The translations under genes were made by a program, and so were the position numbers. A DNA stretch of 40,297 bases from Actinomycetota bacterium (lineage in GTDB: Bacteria; Actinomycetota; Actinomycetes; S36-B12). Under the pieces are notes generated by a model. That model did not search any database and had not been told where the DNA came from. It saw nothing but the letters and a program-made list of their open reading frames with translations. Position 1 is the first letter of the stretch, and each line of letters begins with the position of its first letter. The DNA lies in the NCBI GenBank assembly GCA_947449035.1, contig CANFQC010000021.1:1-40297 (forward strand), written 5' to 3'. Below, one piece after another: positions 14,439 through 22,599 of the stretch.

Positions 14439-16879
14439 CAGATGGACCCACCCACGCCAGCGATCGGGGCGGTACCAGCACTACCGGTGCCGTCGCGACG
14501 GTCGTCAATAGCGGGAAGCTCGACAGCCACACCGGAGGCGGTGGCGGCGCGTGGGGGTGCACTCACTGCCCAGGCTCCGATAAGTGCGTCTTCGCCCGAA
14601 CGCAGTTTGTGGCAGCGCACTCCCGCGGTGGCACGACCCTTTGCTGGGTATTCGGTGAAGGCGGTGACCTTGATGCTGCCGGCATCGGTGCCTGGCAGCG
14701 CACTGGACGAGCCTGCGATCGTGACGACGCATGCCTTTGCCGGGTCGGTAATCACGGAGAAGCCCAGCACTTCGTCGCCGGCACCCAGCTTGATGCCAGC
14801 CATGCCTCCAGCGGCGCGACCTTGCGGGCGAACGGCGCTGGCCGGGAAGTGCAGCAGCTGTGCCTGAGCGGTGATGAGCACGAGCTCGGCTGACTCTGCG
14901 GTTGCCTCGTCAAGTGCGCAGGCGCCGATGACCTGGTCGTTGTCATCGAGCCGGATGACGTCCCAGGAGTCCTTGTTGCTCAGCGCATCGGGTTGCACCC
15001 GCTTGATGACACCGGAGCGCGTGGCGAGTGCGATTCCGGAATCCAGGGGAGTCAGGCACAGCACCGATTCGCCCTTCGGCAGGTCAACGAATGCGCCGAG
15101 TGGTGCACCGGCCGAGAGGGCAGGAGTGCCATTGACGGCAGGCAGAGACGGAATGTCGAGAACCGACATTCGAACTACGCGGCCGGCACTTGTCACGAGA
15201 CCGATCTGGCCGCGAGTGGTTGCCGGCGTGAACGACGTGATGACGTCGTGCTTCGCTCGGGTTGCATCGGGGTCTGAGGCGAGCCGAGTGTCAGAGGTAC
15301 GGGCAATGAGACCAGTGCTCGACATCAGCACCATGCACGGTTCATCCTCGACCTCGAGTGAGATTGCAGCGCTGGGCACGGCGACACTGCCCTCCATCAG
15401 CAAGGTACGCCGCGGAGTTGCGTGCGCCTTAGCGACCGCAGCGAGTTCATCTGAGACCACTGTGCGCAGGGCGTTGTCGTCGTCAATGATCGCGGTCAGT
15501 GCCTCGATATCACTTCGAAGGCCGTCGGCTTCCTTCTCGAGCTCAATGCGCGAGAACTTCGTCAAACGGCGCAGGGGCATGTCGAGGATGTAGTTGGCCT
15601 GAGTGTCGGACAGATCGAATACCTCGATGAGGCGCTGCTTGGCTGACGCGGCGTCGTCGGACTCGCGAATGAGTTGAATAACCTCGTCGATATCGAGGAT
15701 CGCAATGAGCAGGCCCTCGACGATGTGCAGGCGATCTTGGGCCTTGGCGCGGCGGTAGCGGCTGCGGCGTAGCACGACCTCGAAGCGATGTGCGAGGAAT
15801 ACGTGCAGCATGTCGAGGATGCCAAGTGTCTGCGGCTGACCCTGAACAAGAGCAACCGCGTTGATGTTCACGCTGTCTTCCATCGGCGTGAGCTTGAAGA
15901 GCTGCTCGAGGACGGCTTCCGGATTGAAAGCGCTCTTGATCTCGATCACGAGGTTCAGGCCGGAGTCGCCGTCGGTCAGATCGATGACATCGGCGATGCC
16001 CTGCAGCTTCTTGGCTTGCACGAGATCCTTGATGCGCTCGATGACGCGTTCGGGGCCGACATTCATCGGCAGCTCAGTCACCACGATGCCCTTGCGACGC
16101 GGACTTACCTGCTCGATGCGCGTGCGTGCGCGCACCTTGAACATCCCGCGGCCCGACTCAAAGGCATCGCGGATGCCGTCGAGGCCGATGATGACGCCAC
16201 CGCCGGGAAGATCGGGGCCTGGGATGAAGCGCATGACCTCGTCAAGACTTGCCTTGGGCTTCTTAATCAGGTGACGGGCGGCGCCGACAACCTCGCCGAG
16301 GTTATGGGGCACCAAGTTGGTCGCCATGCCAACCGCAATGCCCGAGGCTCCGTTGACCAAGAGGTTGGGAATCGCGGCGGGGAGAACTGCAGGCTCGGTC
16401 TCGCGTCCGTCATAGTTCGCGACGAAGTCCACGACATCTTCATCGAGGCTGGTGGTCATATCGAGCGCTGCCGGGGCGAGCCTGGCTTCGGTGTAGCGCA
16501 TGGCAGCGGGGCCATCATCGGCCGATCCGAAGTTGCCGTGACCATCGATCATGGGCAGGCGCAGCGAGAACGGCTGCGCCATGCGCACCAAGGCGTCGTA
16601 AATCGCCGAGTCGCCGTGCGGATGGAGACGTCCCATGACATCGCCGACGACGCGAGCGCTCTTGACGTGGCCGCGATCGGGACGCAAGCCCATTTGCGAC
16701 ATCTGGAACAGGATGCGGCGCTGCACGGGCTTGAGGCCATCGCGGGCATCGGGGAGGGCGCGGGAGTAGATAACGGAGTAGGCGTACTCCAGGAAGGAAC
16801 TGCGCATCTCCTCGGATACGTCGATGTCGACGATGCGGCCATCCCCGGCCGGGGAAGCCTTGGCGGTACGCCGTGCCAC
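14438..16879 (-). CDS. parC: DNA topoisomerase IV subunit A (GyrA-type)
   Basis: The 813-residue cleavage subunit pairs with ParE. Seen: [21 protein letters not shown], the active-site tyrosine in [10 protein letters not shown] (Y129), and the quinolone-determining segment [12 protein letters not shown] with the susceptible-type S91 and D95. The C-terminal half holds six beta-pinwheel repeats ([26 protein letters not shown] and others). I place the start at GTG 16879, because AAGGG at 16886-16890 is six bases upstream and the protein then begins MARRTAK, as Streptomyces ParC does. A GTG at 16945 would add 22 residues across a -10-like CACAAT at 16907-16912. It is divergent from the DUF5998 gene and coupled to the following gene. 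Confidence 0.92.
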   Translation of the reverse strand: MARRTAKASPAGDGRIVDIDVSEEMRSSFLEYAYSVIYSRALPDARDGLKPVQRRILFQMSQMGLRPDRGHVKSARVVGDVMGRLHPHGDSAIYDALVRMAQPFSLRLPMIDGHGNFGSADDGPAAMRYTEARLAPAALDMTTSLDEDVVDFVANYDGRETEPAVLPAAIPNLLVNGASGIAVGMATNLVPHNLGEVVGAARHLIKKPKASLDEVMRFIPGPDLPGGGVIIGLDGIRDAFESGRGMFKVRARTRIEQVSPRRKGIVVTELPMNVGPERVIERIKDLVQAKKLQGIADVIDLTDGDSGLNLVIEIKSAFNPEAVLEQLFKLTPMEDSVNINAVALVQGQPQTLGILDMLHVFLAHRFEVVLRRSRYRRAKAQDRLHIVEGLLIAILDIDEVIQLIRESDDAASAKQRLIEVFDLSDTQANYILDMPLRRLTKFSRIELEKEADGLRSDIEALTAIIDDDNALRTVVSDELAAVAKAHATPRRTLLMEGSVAVPSAAISLEVEDEPCMVLMSSTGLIARTSDTRLASDPDATRAKHDVITSFTPATTRGQIGLVTSAGRVVRMSVLDIPSLPAVNGTPALSAGAPLGAFVDLPKGESVLCLTPLDSGIALATRSGVIKRVQPDALSNKDSWDVIRLDDNDQVIGACALDEATAESAELVLITAQAQLLHFPASAVRPQGRAAGGMAGIKLGAGDEVLGFSVITDPAKACVVTIAGSSSALPGTDAGSIKVTAFTEYPAKGRATAGVRCHKLRSGEDALIGAWAVSAPPRAATASGVAVELPAIDDRRDGTGSAGTAPIAGVGGSI

Positions 16880-16906
16880 GTGTTGCCCTTCGTTGACTGA
16901 GCCCTC

Positions 16907-16912
16907 ATTGTG
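16907..16912 (-). promoter_or_regulatory. Candidate -10 element CACAAT for parC
   Basis: On the minus strand CACAAT lies 27 bases before the GTG start and leaves room for the AAGGG ribosome site. It equals the -10 element proposed for rpoD and the DUF4193 gene, but no TTG-type -35 box is seen at 17 or 18 bases. Confidence 0.3.
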
Positions 16913-16995
16913 CTCGTTTGTCCCCCTGGAGCGGTGCTCCGACACCCTCGGCCAGGGGTAGCCCTCGGGGCCCTCGTCGGTCCTCGGATCTCTGC

Positions 16996-17001
16996 CATGA
17001 T
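16996..17001 (+). promoter_or_regulatory. -10 element CATGAT, leaderless type (DUF5998 gene)
   Basis: CATGAT, one base from TATGAT, is followed by six bases and the ATG at 17008. It is the only one of the set that departs from TANNNT. Confidence 0.4.
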
Positions 17002-17007
17002 GGACCC

Positions 17008-17592
17008 ATGAGTCAGGCGACCCTCGACGAGCAATTGCGCTCGGATATCCAGCGCAGCGGTTACTACCCCGACCTCGTGTCCGATGCCCTGAGCACGGCG
17101 CTCGCGGGCGAGGATCTCATCGCGTACGTCGTTCACCACGAGGCCACCTTCGAGCACGATGAGCTGCGTCGTCATGTGACCGTGCTCGCACTGACCCCGA
17201 CCCGCCTGATCGTGGGTCACACCGACGAGCACCCGGCCGATGAGACTCACCCGACCGCAACCGCCACGGCATCAACAGAGGCCGTGCGCATCGAACGAGT
17301 CGATTCCGTCGTCGTTACCCGAGTGGTGGGGGAGCCGGCTCGACATCAGCCCGGCGGCGCAGCTGCTGAGGTGGTTTTGACCATTGGCTGGGGTGCCGTG
17401 AGTCGCATCGACCTCGAACCCGCCACCTGCGGTGATCCCTCCTGTGAGGCAGATCATGGCTACACCGGAACCTCCAGCAACGACGATCTTTCCTTGCGCG
17501 TCTCCGAGGTTGCTGATGGAGCCGAGGTCGTAGCCCAGGCATTGGCCTTCGCGGCCACCTTGTCGCACGCGACCGCGGCGCGACTGCGCTAG
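17008..17592 (+). CDS. DUF5998 family protein
   Basis: The 194-residue cytoplasmic protein has no membrane segment. It begins [28 protein letters not shown], has a central beta-rich part ([29 protein letters not shown]), an Asp/His-rich segment ([14 protein letters not shown]) and a helical end. This matches DUF5998, an actinobacterial family that I recall directly before alkaline-phosphatase-like genes, as here. It overlaps the next gene by one base (TAGTG), so the two are co-translated. ATG 17008 is preferred to upstream codons because it follows a leaderless-type -10 element. Function is unknown. Confidence 0.8.
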   Translation: MSQATLDEQLRSDIQRSGYYPDLVSDALSTALAGEDLIAYVVHHEATFEHDELRRHVTVLALTPTRLIVGHTDEHPADETHPTATATASTEAVRIERVDSVVVTRVVGEPARHQPGGAAAEVVLTIGWGAVSRIDLEPATCGDPSCEADHGYTGTSSNDDLSLRVSEVADGAEVVAQALAFAATLSHATAARLR

Positions 17593-18674
17593 TGCGCGGT
17601 CTCGCCGACGTACCCGCCTCGGCAGCGGCAAGTCTCGGCGTTCCTGGTTTCACCGACACCCTTGACCTCGGCGTTGCCCAGCATGCGGTGATCGTCCTCA
17701 TCGACGGCCTGGGCTGGAACTCTCTCCAGGCTCATCGCGACATCGCCCCGTGCCTGACGTCAGGCCAGCACACGTCGACTGAGATTTCGACTGTCTTTCC
17801 GTCGACGACGCCGGCAGGGCTTGGCACGTTAGGCACCGCGTTGCTTCCGGGAGCGCACGGAATGGTGGGTGCGAGTTTCTGGCTTCCGGAGGCTGACGAG
17901 ATTCTCACGCCGTTGCACTGGAATGACGGTGTAACGCCCGTGGCAGTGCAACCGGAGTCGACTGTCTTCGAGCGCGCGGAGCACCATGGCATCGAGGTCA
18001 CGACAGTTGCACCCGGGGCGTACTCCGATTCAGGCCTGACACGTGCCGTGCTGCGCGGTGGCTATTACGAGGCAGCTGACTCACTCGCCGCGCGAGTGGA
18101 GCACACTCACCGGCTCACGCGGTCATCCGCGCGATCTCTGACTTATGTCTACTGGCCTGATCTTGATCGCACGGGTCACGCGAAGGGCGTGGGCTCCGAC
18201 GAGTGGAAGTCTGATCTTCGCCAGGTGGATCGACTTGTGGCGCAAATTGCCGAGAGCCTGCCGTCGAACGCCGTGGCACTAGTGACCGCTGATCACGGAA
18301 TGGTGAACTGCGATGAACGCGTGAGTATTGACGACGATCCGGCGTTGTCTGCGGGGATCGTGCGAATCGCGGGCGAGCCACGGATGCGTCACGTATACGT
18401 GCGCGAAGGCTCGGTTTCCGACGTGGTGGAATCGTGGCGACACCGACTCGCGGGCAAGGTTGATATCCGCACGCGTGAGGAGCTCATTGACTCCGGGTTG
18501 CTGGGGGAGGTAGAGCTCGATATCGCCGAACGCATCGGTGACTTTGTCGCGATCTCTCGAGGAACAACGTCGCTCACGAGCTCATTTGACCCGAGGGTCT
18601 CGGGCTTGATTGGTCAGCATGGAGCCTTGACCGACGACGAGATGAGAATTCCCGCGATCGTGATGCGCGGGTAG
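17592..18674 (+). CDS. Alkaline phosphatase superfamily enzyme (nucleotide pyrophosphatase-like)
   Basis: The 360-residue enzyme has the two-metal site of type I phosphodiesterase/nucleotide pyrophosphatases: VIVLIDGLGW (D38), the nucleophile region FPSTTPAGLGTL (T72 or T73), PDLDRTGH (D190, H196), VTADHGM (D234, H235) and the late GQHGAL histidine. No signal peptide is seen, so it should act in the cytoplasm. GTG 17592 shares its G with the stop of the DUF5998 gene. The gene ends 10 bases before the convergent sepH. The fold and metal site are clear; the substrate cannot be read from the sequence. Confidence 0.88.
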   Translation: MRGLADVPASAAASLGVPGFTDTLDLGVAQHAVIVLIDGLGWNSLQAHRDIAPCLTSGQHTSTEISTVFPSTTPAGLGTLGTALLPGAHGMVGASFWLPEADEILTPLHWNDGVTPVAVQPESTVFERAEHHGIEVTTVAPGAYSDSGLTRAVLRGGYYEAADSLAARVEHTHRLTRSSARSLTYVYWPDLDRTGHAKGVGSDEWKSDLRQVDRLVAQIAESLPSNAVALVTADHGMVNCDERVSIDDDPALSAGIVRIAGEPRMRHVYVREGSVSDVVESWRHRLAGKVDIRTREELIDSGLLGEVELDIAERIGDFVAISRGTTSLTSSFDPRVSGLIGQHGALTDDEMRIPAIVMRG

Positions 18675-18684
18675 GGCCGATCTT

Positions 18685-19470
18685 CTACTGATCGTCGCCG
18701 CGAGTGGCGCCGAAGAGGATTTCGTCCCAGCTGGGCACGCTTGCGCGGCGACCCTTGGCCTTTGGCTTCGCGGTCTTCTTCGCAGGAGCTTTCACCGCTG
18801 GCACGTCCAAGGTCTGCTGCTCATTCTCTGGCGCAGACTCGATAAACATCTCTGTCTCGACAACCTCGATCACCTCGACGGTCTCGATGACCTCGATGAT
18901 CTCCTCGCGCGCGATCGCGACAGTCTCATTCGGCTCACTCGGAACTGCCACCAGATGCGGGCGTGACAGGGACTGTGATTGCCGCAAGGTTTCGATGATC
19001 TCGGAATCGTCGACAACCGATACCGCGGCGTCGTCGGTGATGAAGTCGATCTCGTCGGGCTCGGCCTCGACAAGCGTGACGCCCATCAGGTGGCGTGCAG
19101 TCTCGTCGAGCGGGTGAAGGTTGCTTCCGGCGTTGTCGAAAGTCCAACTTGCGCGGGCATTGCCGGCGCCGCGTGCATACGCGACTGTCACGATCCACTT
19201 GGCATCCTCGCGTCGCCACGAGTCCCACTCCACTGAGCCCAAATCGACGCCATCGGCCAGGAGGACGGCCTGCGCGCTTGCCGTCAAGCTCACGCCCGCG
19301 CGAACATCAACGGCTTGAGCTCGATCGGCGATGTATGCGCGCTCGGCCAGCGGCGGACCTGCATAGCGCTCGACCTTCGCGAGTTCCCAGCCCATCTCGG
19401 CTGCCACGACGTCAGGAGAGGCCCCGGCGCGAACGCGGGCCTGGATCTCCTTGGGGCTGAGCGGTTGCAG
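18685..19470 (-). CDS. sepH: Septum-associated protein SepH (DUF3071), atypical N-terminus
   Basis: The protein has the two ends of SepH, an FtsZ-regulating division protein of actinobacteria: the DUF3071 helix-turn-helix (LQPLSPKEIQARVRAGASP, then ELAKVERYAGPPLAER) and a C-terminal PSWDEILFG motif, joined by an acidic Glu/Val-rich linker and a Lys/Ala stretch. SepH normally starts about 50 residues earlier with a beta-rich part. Here the frame is closed by TGA at 19480-19482, and only CTG 19470 (AGGAG at 19476-19480, five bases upstream) gives the helix-turn-helix; GTG 19407 would remove half of it. Either a CTG-started short form or a frameshift near 19470-19483 is possible. I annotate from CTG, 261 residues. 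TAAGTT (minus strand, 19505-19510) may be the -10 element. Confidence 0.7.
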   Translation of the reverse strand: MQPLSPKEIQARVRAGASPDVVAAEMGWELAKVERYAGPPLAERAYIADRAQAVDVRAGVSLTASAQAVLLADGVDLGSVEWDSWRREDAKWIVTVAYARGAGNARASWTFDNAGSNLHPLDETARHLMGVTLVEAEPDEIDFITDDAAVSVVDDSEIIETLRQSQSLSRPHLVAVPSEPNETVAIAREEIIEVIETVEVIEVVETEMFIESAPENEQQTLDVPAVKAPAKKTAKPKAKGRRASVPSWDEILFGATRGDDQ

Positions 19471-19551
19471 GATGACTCCTCATGTGACGGGTGTACTGCC
19501 TGACAACTTACCGCTTTGCGCAGTGCGTGGGGGACATCGGTGGAGTCCGCG

Positions 19552-20823
19552 TTAATTCGAGTCGGAGTTGTCGAAACTTCCGGCTACGGGGCCGGGGATC
19601 GGATCCCAGCCCGCTGCGAAGACAGCCGGCTCCTGGCCGTGGCGCATATGGCGCTCCAAGTGGCCGCGGAATCCCCAGGCGAGGGCGAAGGCGACGATCG
19701 CACCATTCAGCGCGACGGCGAACCCGGCGCGAACGTCGATCGCGTCGATCAGGGCGCCGGCAAGCGCACTTCCGGCGGCAAATCCCAGCGTGATCCCCGA
19801 CATGGCCCAGGTGATGCCCTCGGTGATGCGGTCAGTGTCGACAAGTCGCTCAGCGAGAGAGAACTGCGTGATGAGGGAGGGTGCGACAGCAACTCCGGCC
19901 ACAAAGGCGGCTAAGACGCTCACTGCGATCGAGTAGTCAATGAGTCCAGGGATCATGGCAAGTGCCAGGCAGCCGATCGACAGTTGCGCCTGGCGGGGTA
20001 GGCCGGCCTTCCAATGCCTGGTGCCGAACCAGAGTCCGCCCAGCATCGAGCCCACGGCCCATATTGCGAGCACGAGCCCGCTGGCATTCGGCGCCCCTTG
20101 CTCGCGGGCGAATGCCGGTACGGCGACCTCATAAGCGCCAAACATCACTCCGACGCCGGCCAAGGTAATAACGACGATGGGAAGGCCGTTGCGCATGAGT
20201 CCGCCGCGGTGCCGATGCGGATCGGGTGTGCTGGGCGAAGGCTGAGTCGAACGCAAGGTCGCAAGCCCACAGCCGAAGACCACGGTCATGATCGCGGCCG
20301 CGATGAGCGGCGCTGCAGGGTCGAGCACTGCGGCGAGCGTGGCGGTGAGTAGCGGGCCAATCGCCCAGTCGACTTCGTCGAAGGTGCTCTCCATGGCGAA
20401 GGCCGTGCGCACTTGGTCGCCCTCGGCGATATGCGCCCACCTGGCGCGGATCATGCTTCCGATCGACGGCATGAATGCGCCAGCCACTGCAATGAAGATT
20501 CCGGAGACGAGTAACGGAAATTCGCGCTGCATGCTGATGACAAAGAGAATCGTGAACGCGGCATTGATCGTGCATAGCAACGGAAGTACGCGCGCCTGGC
20601 CAAGGCGATCGGAGACTCTGCTGCTCACGATGCTGGCCGATGATGCGCTGATCTGGAACGCGGCGGCCATCGCACCAGCCACGGCGAAGGAGTCGGTTTG
20701 AGCACTGACGAACAAGATGATGGCGAGAACGATCATCGCGGCGGGCAGTCGTGCGAGCAGACCGATGGCAGAGAACCGGGCTGCGCCCCGAATGCTCAGG
20801 ATGTCGCGGTATGGCGCGAGCAT
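19552..20823 (-). CDS. Major facilitator superfamily transporter
   Basis: The 423-residue membrane protein has about 12 hydrophobic helices with the MFS charge signature between helices 2 and 3 (SSRVSDRLGQARVLP), an Arg/His-rich central cytoplasmic loop (about 200-215, HRHRGG) and a soluble C-terminal tail. The second half begins GLPIVVITLAGVGVMFGAYEVAVPAFARE, typical of drug or metabolite efflux MFS proteins. Its ATG comes two bases after the TGA of the gamma carbonic anhydrase-like gene, so the two form an operon. The substrate is unknown. Confidence 0.85.
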   Translation of the reverse strand: MLAPYRDILSIRGAARFSAIGLLARLPAAMIVLAIILFVSAQTDSFAVAGAMAAAFQISASSASIVSSRVSDRLGQARVLPLLCTINAAFTILFVISMQREFPLLVSGIFIAVAGAFMPSIGSMIRARWAHIAEGDQVRTAFAMESTFDEVDWAIGPLLTATLAAVLDPAAPLIAAAIMTVVFGCGLATLRSTQPSPSTPDPHRHRGGLMRNGLPIVVITLAGVGVMFGAYEVAVPAFAREQGAPNASGLVLAIWAVGSMLGGLWFGTRHWKAGLPRQAQLSIGCLALAMIPGLIDYSIAVSVLAAFVAGVAVAPSLITQFSLAERLVDTDRITEGITWAMSGITLGFAAGSALAGALIDAIDVRAGFAVALNGAIVAFALAWGFRGHLERHMRHGQEPAVFAAGWDPIPGPVAGSFDNSDSN

Positions 20824-20825
20824 GG

Positions 20826-21344
20826 TCAGTCGAGCCTGCGCATCTCGGCGTTGTACTGATGGACATTGCGCACGTAACTGTCGACGGCGTGCTCGAAGTC
20901 ATCGTCACCGATGGCGTTCTCGATGATGGTGACCGGAACCCCGAGAGCCTTGGCGTAAGGAGGGATCACCTTGTTGTTTGGCACCATCGCGCAGGCGCCG
21001 ACAAGTGAGTGAGGTCCTACCTGGACGTTGTGCAGTACAACGGAGCCCGAGCCGATCAGGCTGTGATCGAAGATGGTGCAGCCCTCGAGGTGAGCGTTGT
21101 GGCCGACCACGCACCGATCCCCGATCGTGGTGGGGATCCCTCGAGACACGTGAATCACCGTGCCGTCCTGGATAGAGGTCTGAGCGCCGATCACGATCGG
21201 GGCATGGTCACCTCGAAGCACCGCGGTGGGCCAAATACTCGACTCTGGGCCGACGGTCACATCCCCGATGATCACCGCGTCGGGATGGACAAAGGCGGTG
21301 GGGTCAATGTGGGGGACGAGGTCCCCGAGGGCGTAGATCGGCAT
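20826..21344 (-). CDS. Gamma carbonic anhydrase-like hexapeptide-repeat protein
   Basis: The 172-residue left-handed beta-helix protein has repeated hexapeptides (VIIGDV, SLIGSG, SLVGACAMVPNNKV). It aligns with the gamma carbonic anhydrase family: NADH-complex and YrdA/PaaY-type proteins with GTVIHV and GHNAxLxGC. Metal ligands H65 and H82 are present, but the third, five residues after H82, is E87 in place of His, with H85 two residues before it. I recall the same GHNAHLEGC form in other actinobacteria. Activity is therefore uncertain. ATG 21344 follows TACCGT by six bases on the minus strand. It leads an operon with the MFS gene. Confidence 0.85.
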   Translation of the reverse strand: MPIYALGDLVPHIDPTAFVHPDAVIIGDVTVGPESSIWPTAVLRGDHAPIVIGAQTSIQDGTVIHVSRGIPTTIGDRCVVGHNAHLEGCTIFDHSLIGSGSVVLHNVQVGPHSLVGACAMVPNNKVIPPYAKALGVPVTIIENAIGDDDFEHAVDSYVRNVHQYNAEMRRLD

Positions 21345-21350
21345 GTCCGA

Positions 21351-21356
21351 ACGGTA
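21351..21356 (-). promoter_or_regulatory. -10 element TACCGT, leaderless type (gamma-CA-like gene)
   Basis: On the minus strand TACCGT precedes the ATG at 21344 by six bases. It diverges from the DUF4193 promoter whose -35 box starts 27 bases away. Confidence 0.5.
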
Positions 21357-21383
21357 CCGCGACACGCAGGGGGTATCCCCGAG

Positions 21384-21412
21384 TTGGTCTGGGGCTGTAT
21401 GTGGGGCACAAT
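21384..21412 (+). promoter_or_regulatory. Candidate promoter of the DUF4193 gene (TTGGTC, 17 bases, CACAAT)
   Basis: TTGGTC at 21384-21389 and CACAAT at 21407-21412 are 17 bases apart, nearly the same as the rpoD promoter at 3991-4019. The predicted start is about 21419. Confidence 0.5.
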
Positions 21413-21415
21413 CTG

Positions 21416-21460
21416 CGCGCCGACACAGGGAACAAATTCTGGCCCCTCGCTGTTGGCGCG
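21416..21460 (+). promoter_or_regulatory. Leader stem-loop of the DUF4193 gene
   Basis: CGCGCCGACA at 21416-21425 pairs with TGTTGGCGCG at 21451-21460 over 10 base pairs, including one G-U, around a 25-base loop. It lies at the predicted 5' end of the mRNA and ends 14 bases before the GGAAGGG ribosome site. Confidence 0.55.
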
Positions 21461-21487
21461 AAGACACAGGCAAGGAAGGGATTCACG

Positions 21488-21784
21488 ATGGCGACCGACT
21501 ATGACGCACCGCGCAAGACCGACGAGGAGCTTGCCGAGGATTCCCTCGAGGAGCTCAAGGCTCGGCGTGCAGACAAGGCGTCGTCCGCAGTCGATGTCGA
21601 CGAGGCCGAGCTGGCCGAGAACCTCGAGCTGCCGGGTGCTGACCTCTCCGATGAGAGCCTGACGGTTCGGGTACTCCCGCGCCAGGCCGATGAGTTCACC
21701 TGCTCAAAGTGCTTCCTGGTGCACCATCGCAGTCAGCTCGATCACGAGGGCAAGACCGGCCCCGTGTGCAAGGAGTGCTCGTAA
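21488..21784 (+). CDS. DUF4193 family protein (zinc-ribbon-like)
   Basis: The 98-residue acidic protein begins MATDYDAPRKTDEELAEDSLEEL, typical of DUF4193, and ends with a four-cysteine zinc-ribbon (FTCSKC and GPVCKECS) around a conserved HHRSQL. Members are small and conserved in nearly all actinobacteria beside dut (Rv2699c in M. tuberculosis, from memory); the role is unknown. The ATG at 21488 has GGAAGGG seven bases upstream. Unlike most neighbours it has a structured leader of about 70 bases and a TTGGTC/CACAAT promoter, suggesting strong or growth-linked expression. It is convergent with the DUF4235 gene. Confidence 0.9.
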   Translation: MATDYDAPRKTDEELAEDSLEELKARRADKASSAVDVDEAELAENLELPGADLSDESLTVRVLPRQADEFTCSKCFLVHHRSQLDHEGKTGPVCKECS

Positions 21785-21786
21785 AC

Positions 21787-21803
21787 ATCGGAGTGCTCCC
21801 GAT
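21787..21803 (+). terminator. Weak hairpin after the DUF4193 gene
   Basis: ATCGGAG and CTCCCGAT pair with one bulged C just after the stop. A loose T-rich stretch (CTTTGTT) follows only some 15 bases later, so it is a weak terminator candidate between convergent genes. Confidence 0.35.
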
Positions 21804-21822
21804 CAGGTGAGCCTCTGCTTTG

Positions 21823-22098
21823 TTAGTCGAGGTGCTGGCTGCGCTTGTTGGCGTAGCGGTAGACCGCCACTTCGACGACCGCTGACGTTGATGCGGTGAT
21901 GACTGTCCAGGCGAGTGCGCGGGCGAATTTGACCTGCGGGTCATGAGTATCAGGGGCGTCGCTTCCGGTTAGCTGCCGATAACCCGTCTGCAGGACCTTG
22001 CGCACCAAGACGGTTGCGCCATACGCGACGAGCGGCGCAATGACGTGCACCATCGGATTGACCTGGGGCTTAGTTGCGTCGACTTCCGCTGAGCTCAT
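21823..22098 (-). CDS. DUF4235 family membrane protein
   Basis: The 91-residue protein matches DUF4235: a first hydrophobic helix (VIAPLVAYGATVLVRKVL, about 18-36), the positively charged TGYRQLTG turn, DAPDTHDPQV, and a second helix (AWTVITASTSAVVEVAVYRYA). These small two-helix proteins are common in actinobacteria, with no known role. The ATG at 22098 lies six bases after TAGCAT on the minus strand; that -10 element overlaps the last codons of the DUF3093 gene, so it can be expressed apart from it. Confidence 0.85.
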   Translation of the reverse strand: MSSAEVDATKPQVNPMVHVIAPLVAYGATVLVRKVLQTGYRQLTGSDAPDTHDPQVKFARALAWTVITASTSAVVEVAVYRYANKRSQHLD

Positions 22099-22102
22099 GC
22101 GT

Positions 22103-22549
22103 TCATGCTAGGGCAGCGGCAAGTTCGCGGGGTCGGGCAGTGGTCAAGATCCAGGCGGGATGAGGGTCGTCCGGATCGCCGATGGTGACAATTGCCCCCG
22201 AGCCGCTGTGCCAAGGGCGCAGCACGGAAAAGCGACGTGGGTCTGCGTCGCGGCCGCGCGCGAGGCGGAAGGCCTCGGTCTCGAGTGCCGAGGTCTCAAT
22301 GATCAGACTGCGGTCAATGAGAGCCGGGCCGGCGCGCAGATGCGTAGCCGTGACCTCGATGATCGGTGAACTGGCCAGCAAACCCCATACCGCCAAGGCC
22401 GTGGCACCGATGAACACAAGCCAGCCGACGCGGGCTCCGAAGGGTGCCCCGTACGCGACAGCCACCATGGCGATGAGTGCCTCGACGATCACGTATACGT
22501 AGGCGCGCGGCGTGAGACGTTCGCGATAGAGGATGTCGGCACTGCTCAT
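22103..22549 (-). CDS. DUF3093 family membrane protein
   Basis: The 148-residue protein has two N-terminal transmembrane helices (about 16-34 and 40-58) and a soluble C-terminal part with SVLRPWHSGSGAIVTI and DPDDPHPAWILTTARP, the hallmark of DUF3093. It lies beside dut in actinobacteria (Rv2698 in M. tuberculosis, from memory). Function is unknown. The ATG at 22549 is eight bases after GAGAGG on the minus strand, a possible ribosome site. The gene is divergent from the thioesterase and followed after four bases by the DUF4235 gene. Confidence 0.88.
   Translation of the reverse strand: MSSADILYRERLTPRAYVYVIVEALIAMVAVAYGAPFGARVGWLVFIGATALAVWGLLASSPIIEVTATHLRAGPALIDRSLIIETSALETEAFRLARGRDADPRRFSVLRPWHSGSGAIVTIGDPDDPHPAWILTTARPRELAAALA
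22105..22110 (-). promoter_or_regulatory. -10 element TAGCAT, leaderless type (DUF4235 gene)
   Basis: On the minus strand TAGCAT precedes the ATG at 22098 by six bases and overlaps the final codons and stop of the DUF3093 gene. Confidence 0.5.
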
Positions 22550-22550
22550 G

Positions 22551-22585
22551 GAGGCAGCCTCTCATGAGGGCGGCCTCCCGTGAGG
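22551..22585. repeat. Three short dyads in the DUF3093/thioesterase divergent gap
   Basis: GAGGC-A-GCCTC (22551-22561), CTCATGAG (22561-22568) and CCTC-CCGT-GAGG (22574-22585) fill most of a 56-base gap between two divergent starts. They may be operator sites. Confidence 0.3.
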
Positions 22586-22593
22586 GCTTGGAG

Positions 22594-22599
22594 TAAGGT
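22594..22599 (+). promoter_or_regulatory. -10 element TAAGGT, leaderless type (thioesterase gene)
   Basis: TAAGGT is followed by six bases and the GTG at 22606. Confidence 0.5.

Noticed and set aside
15788-16900. Long open frame of 370 codons opposite parC
   Set aside because: It is the antisense shadow of a clear topoisomerase gene; its His/Val/Asp-rich composition is what GC-rich codon bias produces and no domain is visible.
16943-16945. GTG 16945 as start of parC
   Set aside because: It would add 22 residues not seen in related ParC proteins and lies upstream of a candidate -10 element; GTG 16879 has a good ribosome site and gives the expected MARR start.
19405-19407. GTG as start of sepH
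   Set aside because: It would remove half of the helix-turn-helix (the LSPKEIQARVRAG segment just upstream is clearly conserved and in frame) and has no ribosome site.
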